Shown here piece by piece: positions 25,457 through 31,788 of a stretch of 42,874 bases of DNA. Numbering within the stretch: position 1 is the stretch's first letter; each line of letters opens with the position of its first letter. The DNA lies in the NCBI GenBank assembly GCA_900620265.3, contig UYNY03000006.1:1-42874 (forward strand). Reading direction: 5' to 3'. A model generated the notes under the pieces. The model had not been told where the DNA came from. It made no database searches and worked only from the letters and a program-made list of their open reading frames with translations. This DNA comes from Nitrosopumilaceae archaeon (GTDB taxonomy: Archaea > Thermoproteota > Nitrososphaeria > Nitrososphaerales > Nitrosopumilaceae). Position numbers and translations under genes: made by a program.

Positions 25457-25873
25457 CTAGCCGCCGCGTATAAATTCGCTCGCCTGCTCCTCGGTGGCGT
25501 GGTGCACGAACGGGATCCTCAGCGAGGCGAACAGCACGTCGTACTCGGTGGTGCCAGTTATCACGACGTCGCCTGACGCCTCGCCGCTCTGCTCGTACGT
25601 GCCGTCGGCCCTGGCCCCGCCGAGCGGGGGCAGCATGAACGGGTCGAGCCTGCCGCTCCCGACGGCCTCCCCGCCCGATATCACCATGAACTCGGTGCTG
25701 CCGGCCGCCAGCGGCAGCAGGGACGGGTTCTCAAACTCGAGCGTGATCCTGCCGTCCTCGCTCTCTGCCACGCCCACCCGTATCTGGGACGCCGACGCGT
25801 ACTGGGTGTACCCGAACACGGCGACCGACGCGGCCACCAGCACCGCCACCAGCACCTTGCCCCTCCGCTCCAT
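25457..25873 (-). CDS. Small membrane-anchored beta-rich protein
   Basis: The 138-residue product has an N-terminal hydrophobic anchor (KVLVAVLVAASVAVFGYTQY, about 6-25) and an extracytoplasmic beta-rich domain with EFENPSLLPLAAGSTEF, GSGRLDPFMLPP and DVVITGTTEYDVLFASLRIPF. The pattern of a hydrophobic N-terminus followed by a 'NPS' strand and a later 'ITGT' strand recalls LEA14/WHy-type domains, and the gene at 32045 has a similar plan, but I am not sure they are homologous. The ATG at 25873 is preferred because GCTTTAAGG (25897-25905) is about 28 nt upstream; an upstream in-frame start at 25966 would lie in the divergent promoter region. Confidence 0.7.
   Translation of the reverse strand: MERRGKVLVAVLVAASVAVFGYTQYASASQIRVGVAESEDGRITLEFENPSLLPLAAGSTEFMVISGGEAVGSGRLDPFMLPPLGGARADGTYEQSGEASGDVVITGTTEYDVLFASLRIPFVHHATEEQASEFIRGG
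25468..25476 (-). promoter_or_regulatory. TATA box of the PfkB kinase inside the upstream coding sequence
   Basis: Minus-strand AATTTATAC covers the Glu-Phe-Ile codons near the C-terminus of the gene at 25457-25873 and lies 27 nt before the kinase ATG. Confidence 0.6.
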
Positions 25874-26008
25874 GGCCCCCCTCTGCGCGGGATCCGGCTT
25901 TAAGGCGGGGTGGAAAAAAACCGCTGCTTGTTGTGTAAAACTTTTGATCAGATCCGCAATCCCCATCGATCGAGCAGGATAAAGGGCGGGCGGCCCCCAC
26001 AGGACTGC

Positions 26009-26425
26009 ATGGCACGCGTCAGGGTCCGGGTCGGCGAGGCCGAGGTCGAGGTCGACTCGAGGGACTTTTACGTGGACAACGAGACGGTCGCCGGCGTGGT
26101 GGCCGGGCTCTCAGCATCACTCCCGGCGTCCGCGCCGGTCCAGCCGGGGGCCCTTGACGGCCTCGAGGAGGCCGAGGCGTTCGAGCCCGAGTTCTCCGAG
26201 CCCCAGAGGATAGCCGCCGCCGACATACGCTCAAAGCTGAGGGTGCTTGAGACCAGCAGCTTCTTCAGCACCCCGCACACGGTCAGCGAGACCGTCGAGC
26301 AGCTCCGCGAGTACGGGTGGGCCGCCAGCCCGCTGGACGTCTCAAAGGAGCTCGCCCGGATGGCCTCCAACAGGGAGGTGTCCCGCGGCCGCTCCGGCCC
26401 GCATGCAAGCTATGTCACCTGCTAG
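26009..26425 (+). CDS. Conserved hypothetical protein, probably helix-turn-helix
   Basis: A 138-residue protein. The N-terminal 30 residues form beta strands (ARVRVRVGEAEVEVDSRDF), an Ala/Pro-rich acidic stretch follows, and residues about 75-130 are helical with SSFFSTPHTVSETVEQL, REYGWAASPLDVSKELARMA and a basic tail. The C-terminal part looks like a winged-helix or helix-turn-helix segment, so nucleic-acid binding is possible; I do not recognise the family. The ATG at 26009 lies about 28 nt after GGATAAAGG (25977-25985). Its stop codon shares CTAG with the convergent zinc-finger gene. Confidence 0.72.
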   Translation: MARVRVRVGEAEVEVDSRDFYVDNETVAGVVAGLSASLPASAPVQPGALDGLEEAEAFEPEFSEPQRIAAADIRSKLRVLETSSFFSTPHTVSETVEQLREYGWAASPLDVSKELARMASNREVSRGRSGPHASYVTC

Positions 26426-26598
26426 CCCCTCTTGCACCCGCACTCCCCGTCTATCCTGCCCTCTAGGTGGTCAAAGTGGGCCCCGCACCCCCTGCAGGTG
26501 TGGTGCCTGTCATAGTACCCGTCCTCCTCGACGGGCCCGGTCCTGTGGGACTCGAGATCCGTCCCCCCGCACGACATGCAGCGGCACCCGCACTCCAT
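26422..26598 (-). CDS. Small Cys/His-rich zinc-binding protein (58 aa)
   Basis: The short product has paired metal ligands: MECGCRCMSC at the start, then HHTCRGCGAHFDHLEG, and ECGCKRG at the end. This fits one or two zinc ribbons. Function is unknown; such microproteins may act as regulators or RNA-binding adaptors. The ATG at 26598 fits a minus-strand TATA-like element (TTGTATGTG, 26620-26628) about 26 nt upstream. It is divergent from the zinc-ribbon gene at 26632 and its stop overlaps the preceding gene by CTAG. Confidence 0.7.
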   Translation of the reverse strand: MECGCRCMSCGGTDLESHRTGPVEEDGYYDRHHTCRGCGAHFDHLEGRIDGECGCKRG

Positions 26599-26600
26599 GC

Positions 26601-26628
26601 CATATATGGGAGGGCCCCCACATACAAA
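26601..26628. promoter_or_regulatory. Face-to-face TATA elements of two divergent zinc-binding microproteins
   Basis: CATATATGGG (26601-26610) is 27 nt before the TTG at 26632 on the plus strand, and TTGTATGTG (minus strand, 26620-26628) is about 26 nt before the ATG at 26598. Each TATA box thus lies in the transcript start zone of the opposite gene, so initiation complexes should compete. Confidence 0.5.
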
Positions 26629-26631
26629 CCG

Positions 26632-26778
26632 TTGGGGGACGTCCCGCCTGAGATAAACGACCACCTGAGGCTCTACGGCAAGGAGCCCTGGGAGGTCTCG
26701 TACGGGGAGGAGTGCCCCCTCTGCGGCGACCCCGTCGACGAGTTCAACCTCTGCTCCTGCGGATCCGGCGGTACGTAA
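26632..26778 (+). CDS. Small zinc-ribbon protein (48 aa, TTG start)
   Basis: Reads GDVPPEINDHLRLYGKEPW, EVSYGEECPLCGDPVDEFNL and CSCGSGGT. The CPLCG ... CSC pattern is a likely zinc ribbon. No ATG is available in frame; TTG 26632 is chosen because a TATA box (CATATATGGG) lies 27 nt upstream, the spacing of other TTG-initiated genes here. A longer start upstream in the same frame is possible but would translate Pro/Val-rich shadow sequence. The last 35 bp overlap the convergent gene at 26744. Confidence 0.6.
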   Translation: MGDVPPEINDHLRLYGKEPWEVSYGEECPLCGDPVDEFNLCSCGSGGT

Positions 26779-27742
26779 GATAGGCCGCCGCCGCCACCGC
26801 CGCGGCAACCAGCACGTATACCTCGGGGTCCTCGTCGGGCCCCTCCTCCACGCCGTCGCGCGACGGATCAGCTGCCGGATCAGCTGCCGGATCGATGGCA
26901 GGATCACCGGCCTGCAGCACCGCCGTCCCCGTGATCATGATCCTTGAGGCGGATCCTAACTTTGCGGTGATGGTTCCGAGCGACGGGTCCTGCGCGCCCG
27001 CGTCCGTCGCGTTGTACCACTCGAACTCGAGCGGCGCGCCGTCGGCCGTGACGGCGTACGGCCCGTCCAGCAGGTCCGTGCTGAACGTCGCCGCGACATA
27101 GCCGGCCGCGCCGACGTCGAACGAGACGCTGCCGCCGCGCGCGCCCAGCGTGGGCGCGCCCGACCCGCCCGGGGATATCACCGTGATCGCAAACTCGCGC
27201 CCGGCGATCTCGGCCGCGTGCGAGACTGACTGCGCGTCAAGCTCGTACTCTAGCAGCATCCTGCACCCGTGGCACGCGAACCTCCTGTCCTGCCCGGTGG
27301 GGATCGGGTCCCCGTTGATGAACGCGTGCTCTGCGCCCTCGGGCATCGTGAACCTGACGGACTCTGGGTACGAAAAGTCCGACGTCCACGTGCCGTCCAC
27401 CTGCGCGGCCATCCCGGGCACCGTGTACGCGGCGACCACCGCGCCGGATCCGGCCGGTATCAGGGCGCCGCCCGCGTCGGCCGGTATGTCGCCCCCGCCG
27501 CCCGCCGTGACAACGGCGCCGGCCGCGCCCTCGATGAACTCGAGGCGCGAGTCAAACGGCGACGGGGCCAGGTGGTGGGAGACGGTGGCCGTCCCGTCCC
27601 TGCCTATCTCAAGGTCGATGCGCACGTGCTCCGGGGGAGGCAGCATCTGGGCGTGGACTGCCGGCTGGACGGCGGTCTGGATGGCCGGCAGGGCGGCGGC
27701 CAGGACGGCGATCACCAGCAGGAGCGCCGCTGCCCGGTACAT
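26744..27742 (-). CDS. Exported protein with C-terminal membrane anchor
   Basis: About 332 residues with an N-terminal signal peptide (ALLLVIAVLAAALPAIQTA) and a C-terminal transmembrane helix (VYVLVAAAVAAAAYLTY) followed by basic RRIRRSRG, so the body lies outside the cell. The body is beta-rich (EHVRIDLEIGRDGTATVSHH, SDFSYPESVRFTMPEGAEH) with a CHGC pair near residue 160. A low-complexity hinge AIDPAADPAADPSRDG precedes the anchor and is encoded by a short DNA repeat near 26868-26895. I do not recognise the family. The start is ATG 27742 (or GTG 27745); it overlaps the cyclophilin stop codon in a GTGATG arrangement, so translation is probably coupled. Confidence 0.75.
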   Translation of the reverse strand: MYRAAALLLVIAVLAAALPAIQTAVQPAVHAQMLPPPEHVRIDLEIGRDGTATVSHHLAPSPFDSRLEFIEGAAGAVVTAGGGGDIPADAGGALIPAGSGAVVAAYTVPGMAAQVDGTWTSDFSYPESVRFTMPEGAEHAFINGDPIPTGQDRRFACHGCRMLLEYELDAQSVSHAAEIAGREFAITVISPGGSGAPTLGARGGSVSFDVGAAGYVAATFSTDLLDGPYAVTADGAPLEFEWYNATDAGAQDPSLGTITAKLGSASRIMITGTAVLQAGDPAIDPAADPAADPSRDGVEEGPDEDPEVYVLVAAAVAAAAYLTYRRIRRSRG

Positions 27743-28218
27743 CACTCCACCGCTACTTTGAGCATCCTTGCCTCCTCTAGGGGGCAGTCGTTCCCGTCCC
27801 TCTTCAGGTTCACGATCCTGTCGGCCACCTCCATCCCGGAGGTGACCTCGCCAAAGACGGTGTACTGCCTGTCAAGGAACGCGCTGTCCTGTACCACGAT
27901 GAAGAACTGCGAGCCGGCGCTGTCCGGATCCGTCGACCTTGCCATCGAGACGATCCCGCGCTGGTGCGACCTGGTGCTGAACTCCGCCTTGATGGCATAG
28001 CCGGGGCCGCCGGTCCCCCACGTCCCCTTGGGGCCGGACTTTGTGTTGGGGTCGCCCCCCTGTATCATGAACCCCGGTATCACCCTGTGGAAGAGCGTCC
28101 CGTCGTAAAAGCCGTCCCGGGCCAGCTTTTCAAAGTTGCGCACCGTCTCGGGGGCCAGCTCCGGGAGGAGCTTGAACGTGATCTCGCCGTGGCTGGTGGT
28201 GATCCTGGCGGTGGCCAA
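27742..28218 (-). CDS. Cyclophilin-type peptidyl-prolyl cis-trans isomerase
   Basis: A 158-residue single-domain cyclophilin that speeds proline isomerisation during folding. Hallmarks are TARITTSHGEITFKLLPELA, APETVRNFEKLA, FYDGTLFHRVIPGFMIQGGD (active-site Arg in HRV), SAGSQFFIVVQD and VFGEVTSGMEVADRI. The start is TTG 28218 (giving MATARI...), supported by homologous N-termini as I remember them and by a minus-strand CTCTTATG about 27 nt upstream. The open frame continues upstream, but that part is Arg/Pro-rich and overlaps the promoter. The stop overlaps the start of the exported protein gene, forming a two-gene operon. Confidence 0.93.
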   Translation of the reverse strand: MATARITTSHGEITFKLLPELAPETVRNFEKLARDGFYDGTLFHRVIPGFMIQGGDPNTKSGPKGTWGTGGPGYAIKAEFSTRSHQRGIVSMARSTDPDSAGSQFFIVVQDSAFLDRQYTVFGEVTSGMEVADRIVNLKRDGNDCPLEEARMLKVAVE

Positions 28219-28334
28219 CGGGGCGCGGCCCGGGCGGTCGGCATAAGAGTCTTTTCCGCGGGAACAGGGGGCGGGGCGCGGCGCACTTATGAACTTTTTT
28301 TCACGGCGCCGGGGGCCGGACGGCCCGCTCAAGT

Positions 28335-28342
28335 GTTATATA
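28335..28342 (+). promoter_or_regulatory. TATA box of the small HTH gene
   Basis: GTTATATA is centred about 26 nt upstream of the ATG at 28365. Confidence 0.65.
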
Positions 28343-28364
28343 GAACGCCCGGGCCCGGCCCGGC

Positions 28365-28598
28365 ATGAACCGCGTAAACCAGAGCTCGGTCATCAAGGAG
28401 GCAATCAATTCCTATCTCGAAAAGGGAGTCGAGGACAAGCAGGACATCTACACAAAGGTCGTCGACGACCTCGGGGTTCCGAGGCCCACCGTCAGGAGGG
28501 TCGCCCGGGACCTGCAGACGGAGCTCATGGCAAAGATCAGGATTCTCCAGGCCCCCAGCCAGCCAAAGCCCAGGCCGGAGCCCGCGCAGGGCGAGTAG
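28365..28598 (+). CDS. Small helix-turn-helix protein (77 aa)
   Basis: Residues about 5-60 read VNQSSVIKEAINSYLEKGV, EDKQDIYTKVVDDLGVP and RPTVRRVARDLQTELMAKI, i.e. three helices with a recognition-helix-like RPTVRRVARDL, typical of a compact HTH DNA-binding domain. The C-terminus is Pro/Gln-rich and disordered. I do not recognise a named family; a general DNA-binding or transcription-associated role is inferred. The ATG lies about 26 nt after a clear TATA box. A T-run follows the gene. Confidence 0.78.
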   Translation: MNRVNQSSVIKEAINSYLEKGVEDKQDIYTKVVDDLGVPRPTVRRVARDLQTELMAKIRILQAPSQPKPRPEPAQGE

Positions 28599-28613
28599 GC
28601 GGGGACGCTCCCA

Positions 28614-28622
28614 CGCCTTTTT
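28614..28622 (+). terminator. Possible oligo-T terminator after the HTH gene
   Basis: CTTTTTCATT follows the stop codon at 28598 by about 15 nt. Archaeal polymerase can stop at such T-rich tracts; no hairpin is needed. Confidence 0.35.
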
Positions 28623-28629
28623 CATTACC

Positions 28630-28637
28630 GTTATAAG
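28630..28637 (+). promoter_or_regulatory. TATA box of the coiled-coil membrane protein gene
   Basis: GTTATAAG is about 28 nt upstream of the ATG at 28662. Confidence 0.6.
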
Positions 28638-28661
28638 CCGTGGTACCGCGGGGCCCCCCAG

Positions 28662-29114
28662 ATGGGATACCTCCGGAACCACCTGGCCACCGTCTCCACC
28701 GGGGCGTTCGCCGCCGTGCTGACGGCCCTCTGGCCGCCCTTCGTGGAGATGGCCCCCCAGCTGGACCCCATATTCCTGATGGCGGTGCCGATAACGTGGT
28801 TCATGGCGCTCACCTGCTGGCTGGCCCAAAAGTCGACCGACTATGTGCACGGGGGCGGCCACGCCGGGGACCACGGGGAGGACCACGAGGCGGACCACGG
28901 CGGGGACCACGGGGAGGGCGGCCCGGGGCCGGATCTTGGCAGGATCAAGAGCGACCTCTCCGCCGAGCTTGACGAGATACGTGAGGCCTCGCGCCTCAAG
29001 GACGGCGAGATAGAGCGCCTCAAGAAGGAGATCTCGAACCTGCAGACGATGGTGCAGATCGAGTCGCTAAAGGCCGAGCTTGCGGACCTAAAGGCGCTAG
29101 CCTCGCGCGGGTGA
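28662..29114 (+). CDS. Two-helix membrane protein with His-rich linker and coiled coil
   Basis: The 150-residue product has two membrane helices (about 8-27 and 38-55, IFLMAVPITWFMALTCWLA), then a His/Asp/Glu/Gly-rich linker (HGGGHAGDHGEDHEADHGGD, 64-83) that could bind divalent metal, and a C-terminal heptad coiled coil (LSAELDEIREASRLKDGEIE, RLKKEISNLQTMVQIESLKA). Architecture suggests a membrane-anchored oligomeric scaffold; the family is not recognised. The ATG sits about 28 nt after a TATA box. Its 3' end overlaps the convergent Cys-rich microprotein by 18 bp. Confidence 0.72.
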   Translation: MGYLRNHLATVSTGAFAAVLTALWPPFVEMAPQLDPIFLMAVPITWFMALTCWLAQKSTDYVHGGGHAGDHGEDHEADHGGDHGEGGPGPDLGRIKSDLSAELDEIREASRLKDGEIERLKKEISNLQTMVQIESLKAELADLKALASRG

Positions 29115-29201
29115 GCAGTGGGCGCACCCCTCGCCGTGCTCTGCCTTGCACGAGGGACAGCTGACGGCGCCCCCGAAGTGGCACCTGCAGCTGCACTCCA
29201 A
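29097..29201 (-). CDS. 34-residue Cys-rich microprotein abutting FMN reductase
   Basis: Starts at TTG 29201, immediately after the TAG stop (29202-29204) of the FMN reductase, with no gap, so translation is probably coupled. It reads MECSCRCHFGGAVSCPSC and KAEHGEGCAHCSPARG. Seven Cys and three His in 34 residues form a metal-binding pattern (CxCxCH ... CPSC ... H ... CAHC). The start resembles MECGCRCMSC of the zinc protein at 26422, hinting at a shared microprotein family. It is easy to miss because of its length and TTG start. Its 3' end overlaps the coiled-coil gene. Function unknown; metal storage or redox-linked regulation of the reductase is speculation. Confidence 0.6.
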   Translation of the reverse strand: MECSCRCHFGGAVSCPSCKAEHGEGCAHCSPARG

Positions 29202-29729
29202 CTAGAGCCCCATCCTTGAGGCCAGATCGAGCGTCCCGTCCACCATCTCGTCGATGCGCGCGCGGGCGCCGTCGTCGGACACCTCGCCGTCCTTGATGTC
29301 AGAGGTGGTAAGGTACGCCGCCTTTGGGTTCGCGACCACCCTAAAGTACGAGAGCAGCTGCGTTAGCAGCGTCTGCACGTCAGTGAACCCGATGCTTCCG
29401 GCCGCCAGTATCGCCATGCCGGCGACCTTGCCCTCCGTCTTTTTGTAGTCGACGTACTCGAACAGGTTCTTCAGGGCGGCGCTGAAGAACGAGTTGTAGA
29501 TTGGCGTGCCGATTATCCAGACGTCGGCCGCCATGATGTCGGCCGCGGCCCTCTTTGTGGCCTCGTTGTACCCGGCGTCGGCGCCCCTAAAGCACTCCAC
29601 CTGGCCGTCCGAGAGGTTGATGAACGTAGTGTCGGGGTTCCTTGATCTTGCGCGGTCGTACGCGCGCCTCATCGCCACCTGGGTCAGCGCGTCGGGCCTC
29701 GGGCTGCCCGATATCACGACGACCTTCAC
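29202..29729 (-). CDS. NADPH-dependent FMN reductase (flavodoxin-like)
   Basis: A 175-residue flavodoxin-fold oxidoreductase that binds FMN and reduces flavins, quinones or metals with NAD(P)H. Landmarks: KVVVISGSPRPDALTQVA (phosphate-binding loop, 2-19), ADVWIIGTPIYNSFFSAALK (the GTPIYN flavin loop), FEYVDYKKTEGKVAGM and AILAAGSIGF. The GTG at 29729 gives the normal N-terminus of the family and lies 26 nt after a minus-strand TATA element (TAATTTAAA, 29751-29759). It is followed directly by the Cys-rich microprotein gene. Confidence 0.9.
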   Translation of the reverse strand: MKVVVISGSPRPDALTQVAMRRAYDRARSRNPDTTFINLSDGQVECFRGADAGYNEATKRAAADIMAADVWIIGTPIYNSFFSAALKNLFEYVDYKKTEGKVAGMAILAAGSIGFTDVQTLLTQLLSYFRVVANPKAAYLTTSDIKDGEVSDDGARARIDEMVDGTLDLASRMGL

Positions 29730-30183
29730 GCGGCCGCCGTGGGGCGCCGGTAATTTAAACCGGCGCGCCCGGAGTGGCCGCCGACCTTCATGGAGAACCC
29801 GGGACTCGATCCCACGAACGACGCATGCGGGCCGGTCACGCGGCTGGCCGTCATGCAGAGCAGGTCCCCCAGGGGCTCGACAGCCCGGGCGGGATGGGGG
29901 GGGGGTACCCAGCGTGCCTATGGCCTGCCTGTGCACATGGAATCTGCAGGACCCGGCCCCGGTCCAGAGGCTCCCGGATGTGCTCGAGTGGATGTGAACC
30001 CATGCCGGCTTGGCCACAGGCCCGTTTCCGGCCGTCTCGGGCCCCCGTTCGCCCGGCCGTCACGGGGCCGGAATCTGCCTAGGCCGGCCCCCGGCCTTGC
30101 CCGCCTGTGCCCCGGCACGGGGGTCATCGCCCCTACCCGATGTCTTAATCTCGGCACATGATGGATCAACCTGTATGGCACAG
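29730..30183. other. Intergenic region, no supported gene
   Basis: About 450 nt between the FMN reductase and the PIN gene. The left half is GC-rich with a nine-base G run near 29895-29905; the right end becomes AT-richer towards the island. Apart from the FMN reductase promoter at 29751-29759 I see no gene. A weak tRNA-like fold near 29800-29885 was considered and rejected. Confidence 0.55.
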
Positions 30184-30732
30184 CTAGTGTATCACGACCC
30201 TCATGGGCCTGATCATCTCATGCGAGCTTATATCCCTGATTCCCTTGTCAAACGTGTGAAATTCGTCACAATCGGACTGTCTCGCAAAAAGCACATGTAT
30301 GATATCCATTATTGACGTAGGCATCAGATCGAATCCCCTGCGCTTGGAAGGATCGTCAAACGTATTTACCGGCGCGCCCGTGTCCCATATAATTTGGTGG
30401 GCTCTTAGGAATATGTTCTGCATGTTAATCTTCCATATCGGTAAAAGCCTGACATTTCGTTCTGCCATCATTATTGATACTGCCCCTTTGTATACCAAGC
30501 CCCCCTCTTTCCGTGCAATGTCCTCCCTTTCCGCTTTTGATACCCCGATGCCAGTGTTCCTGGCCGCAGACTTTTGACACACTGATAAAAATTCCGTCAA
30601 CATGGGTGCCGACATCAACAACGTATGTTGTTCCCTCCGCCATTCCGCGAAGAGGCTTATCGTAGATTCTCTTTTACTGGAATTAATGAACAGTCCTCCC
30701 AAAATACTTGTATCTAAATAATAGCGTCCCAT
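30184..30732 (-). CDS. PIN-domain protein, probable toxin RNase
   Basis: The 182-residue product has the PIN nuclease acidic residues: Asp7 in RYYLDTSILGGLF, Glu47 in APMLTEFLSVCQ, and C-terminal Asps in PTSIMDIIHVLFARQ and DEFHTFDKGI. PIN toxins cleave RNA in toxin-antitoxin modules. It starts at ATG 30732, 2 nt after the stop of the Panacea-like gene, so the pair is an operon with the putative antitoxin first. The DNA is clearly AT-richer than the rest of the window, suggesting acquisition by transfer. The domain runs longer than minimal VapC toxins (about 130 residues), with an insert around residues 58-105. Confidence 0.82.
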   Translation of the reverse strand: MGRYYLDTSILGGLFINSSKRESTISLFAEWRREQHTLLMSAPMLTEFLSVCQKSAARNTGIGVSKAEREDIARKEGGLVYKGAVSIMMAERNVRLLPIWKINMQNIFLRAHQIIWDTGAPVNTFDDPSKRRGFDLMPTSIMDIIHVLFARQSDCDEFHTFDKGIRDISSHEMIRPMRVVIH

Positions 30733-30734
30733 GA

Positions 30735-31442
30735 TTATCTCTCTGCCATTATCTGATCAAACTCTGAATCGGTGAGCGGCTTGAACTTCCACAGGCTGGT
30801 CGCCCCCTTGAACGCATCAGGATTTATCGGGGGGACGCCCGGAAGCCCTATCATCTTTGCGATCTCTGCCCTGATCTCCCTATCGTCTATCTCGGGCGGG
30901 CCTCCAGACGCGCCGGTCATCATTTGCAGCCCCACCTTCTTATCTGTATATGGAAGGGAATACACGGCGCTGGCATCTGCGCTCCTCTTCATCATAGCAT
31001 GCATGACACGATCCATTATGGTGCTCTTGGCGGTGTACTCTGGAAACAGGGAATATACGTCGGCCAGCAGCTCGTCAAGATCTTTGTCCCTGTAATACGA
31101 AATGATGGTTTTTACATCGCTGAAGATTTTCGGGTGCATTTCTACAAATATATCCAGCTCTGACCTGCCATGTGGTAGCAGTTCGTATACGTGAGTGTCG
31201 TAGAAATCCCCCGTTACCTCCATCTTCACCAGTCCTGCCGCTTGCAGGGACTCTACGTCTGAACGTACATCGTTGCTCCATGCCCCGAACTTGTACGGCC
31301 TCCAATCGTCGTACGCGCTGCCGCCCTTCAGGATCAGCTTGCTTGCAAGCAGGCAGTACTTTTGTAGCCGCGTATTGCCCTCTATGCTATCTGATGCCCC
31401 GATTATTGCCAAGAGCCACTGTTTTTTCTCTCCGTGTTCCAT
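30735..31442 (-). CDS. Panacea/DUF4065-like protein, probable antitoxin of the PIN gene
   Basis: A 235-residue protein. The first 100 residues match the Panacea/SocA plan: EGNTRLQKYCLLASKLI, DWRPYKFGAWSNDVRSDVES, LQAAGLVKMEV and VYELLPHGRSELD (winged-helix strand). A helical middle (DLDELLADVYSLFPEYTAKS) is shared with the broken gene at 4255. The C-terminal 60 residues form a linker and helical tail that could contact the toxin. Panacea domains are known as promiscuous antitoxin domains paired with many toxin types; pairing with a PIN protein here is read from gene order. The ATG at 31442 lies 25 nt after CTTTAATAAA (31461-31470). Confidence 0.72.
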   Translation of the reverse strand: MEHGEKKQWLLAIIGASDSIEGNTRLQKYCLLASKLILKGGSAYDDWRPYKFGAWSNDVRSDVESLQAAGLVKMEVTGDFYDTHVYELLPHGRSELDIFVEMHPKIFSDVKTIISYYRDKDLDELLADVYSLFPEYTAKSTIMDRVMHAMMKRSADASAVYSLPYTDKKVGLQMMTGASGGPPEIDDREIRAEIAKMIGLPGVPPINPDAFKGATSLWKFKPLTDSEFDQIMAER

Positions 31443-31460
31443 CGCGACCACGGCTGGGCT

Positions 31461-31470
31461 CTTTAATAAA
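31461..31470 (-). promoter_or_regulatory. TATA box of the Panacea-PIN operon
   Basis: Minus-strand TTTATTAAAG lies 25 nt before the ATG at 31442. Confidence 0.6.
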
Positions 31471-31566
31471 AAGTATCCCAAATCCCGTATGCCTGACTTG
31501 GGGGCCGGGATCCCGCCATCTGTCTATATCATGCCGCCCGGCCTCGCGTCCCGGTTATTGGGCGTG

Positions 31567-31612
31567 GGGCATAGAAGGCTTTGATCCCCCGACCTCTAAC
31601 TCTGGAGCCTGT
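31567..31612 (-). pseudogene. Orphan tRNA 3' half (Trp-CCA-like)
   Basis: On the minus strand the sequence gives an anticodon-loop-like CTCCAGA (31601-31607; anticodon CCA would be Trp), a GTTAG strand, variable loop AGGTC, a complete T-arm GGGGG-ATCAAAG-CCTTC (31574-31590) and acceptor strand TATGCCC (31567-31573). No 5' acceptor GGGCATA and no pairing 5' anticodon strand (ACAGG instead) are found upstream, and CCA is not encoded. It aligns with the 3' half of the intact tRNA-Arg nearby at roughly three quarters of positions. It may be a tRNA remnant or an integration scar; a split-tRNA half is less likely. Confidence 0.45.
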
Positions 31613-31624
31613 CGCGCCGTGCTT

Positions 31625-31648
31625 GCCGGCATGATGCATAATGCCGGC
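31625..31648. repeat. 8-bp-stem hairpin beside the orphan tRNA half
   Basis: GCCGGCAT and ATGCCGGC are perfect inverted repeats around an 8-nt loop (GATGCATA). The hairpin lies just upstream of the tRNA-like half on the minus strand. It could be a folding element or part of an interrupted tRNA, or coincidence in GC-rich sequence. Confidence 0.5.
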
Positions 31649-31788
31649 CGAAGGGGAACCTCTCCCCGGAGACCCACGCCATGCCATCCCCCGGATCCGC
31701 CATTCCCCGACGGGCCCTCCGAGCCCGTTCCACGGGGTCCCCCGCGCGGGGCCGCCATGAAAGGCGCCGCGCCCCCGGGCTGTATCGG

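Larger units (their letters stand above)
30184..31490. other. AT-rich island carrying the toxin-antitoxin pair
   Basis: By eye the GC fraction falls well below that of the flanks (for example 30421-30480 is mostly A/T), and codons ending in A or T are common, unlike in neighbouring genes. No integrase, inverted repeats or direct repeats flank it. It ends beside an orphan tRNA 3' half and a tRNA pair. Confidence 0.6.

Noticed and set aside
29790-29885. Possible tRNA on the minus strand (ATCGAGT loop, GTTCTCC acceptor strand pairing with GGGGGAC)
   Set aside because: The T-stem has a G-G clash, no D-stem pairs, and no anticodon loop with U33 can be drawn; likely chance in GC-rich DNA.
30175-30315. 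46-codon plus-strand frame with a TATA-like element about 29 nt upstream
   Set aside because: It lies almost entirely antisense to the PIN gene, whose C-terminal acidic motifs are clearly coding; no family pattern seen.
31561-31680. GGCGTGGG/CCCACGCC inverted repeat as acceptor stem of a full tRNA
   Set aside because: The T-arm would not abut this stem and no D- or anticodon arm fits; the nearer TATGCCC is the better acceptor strand.
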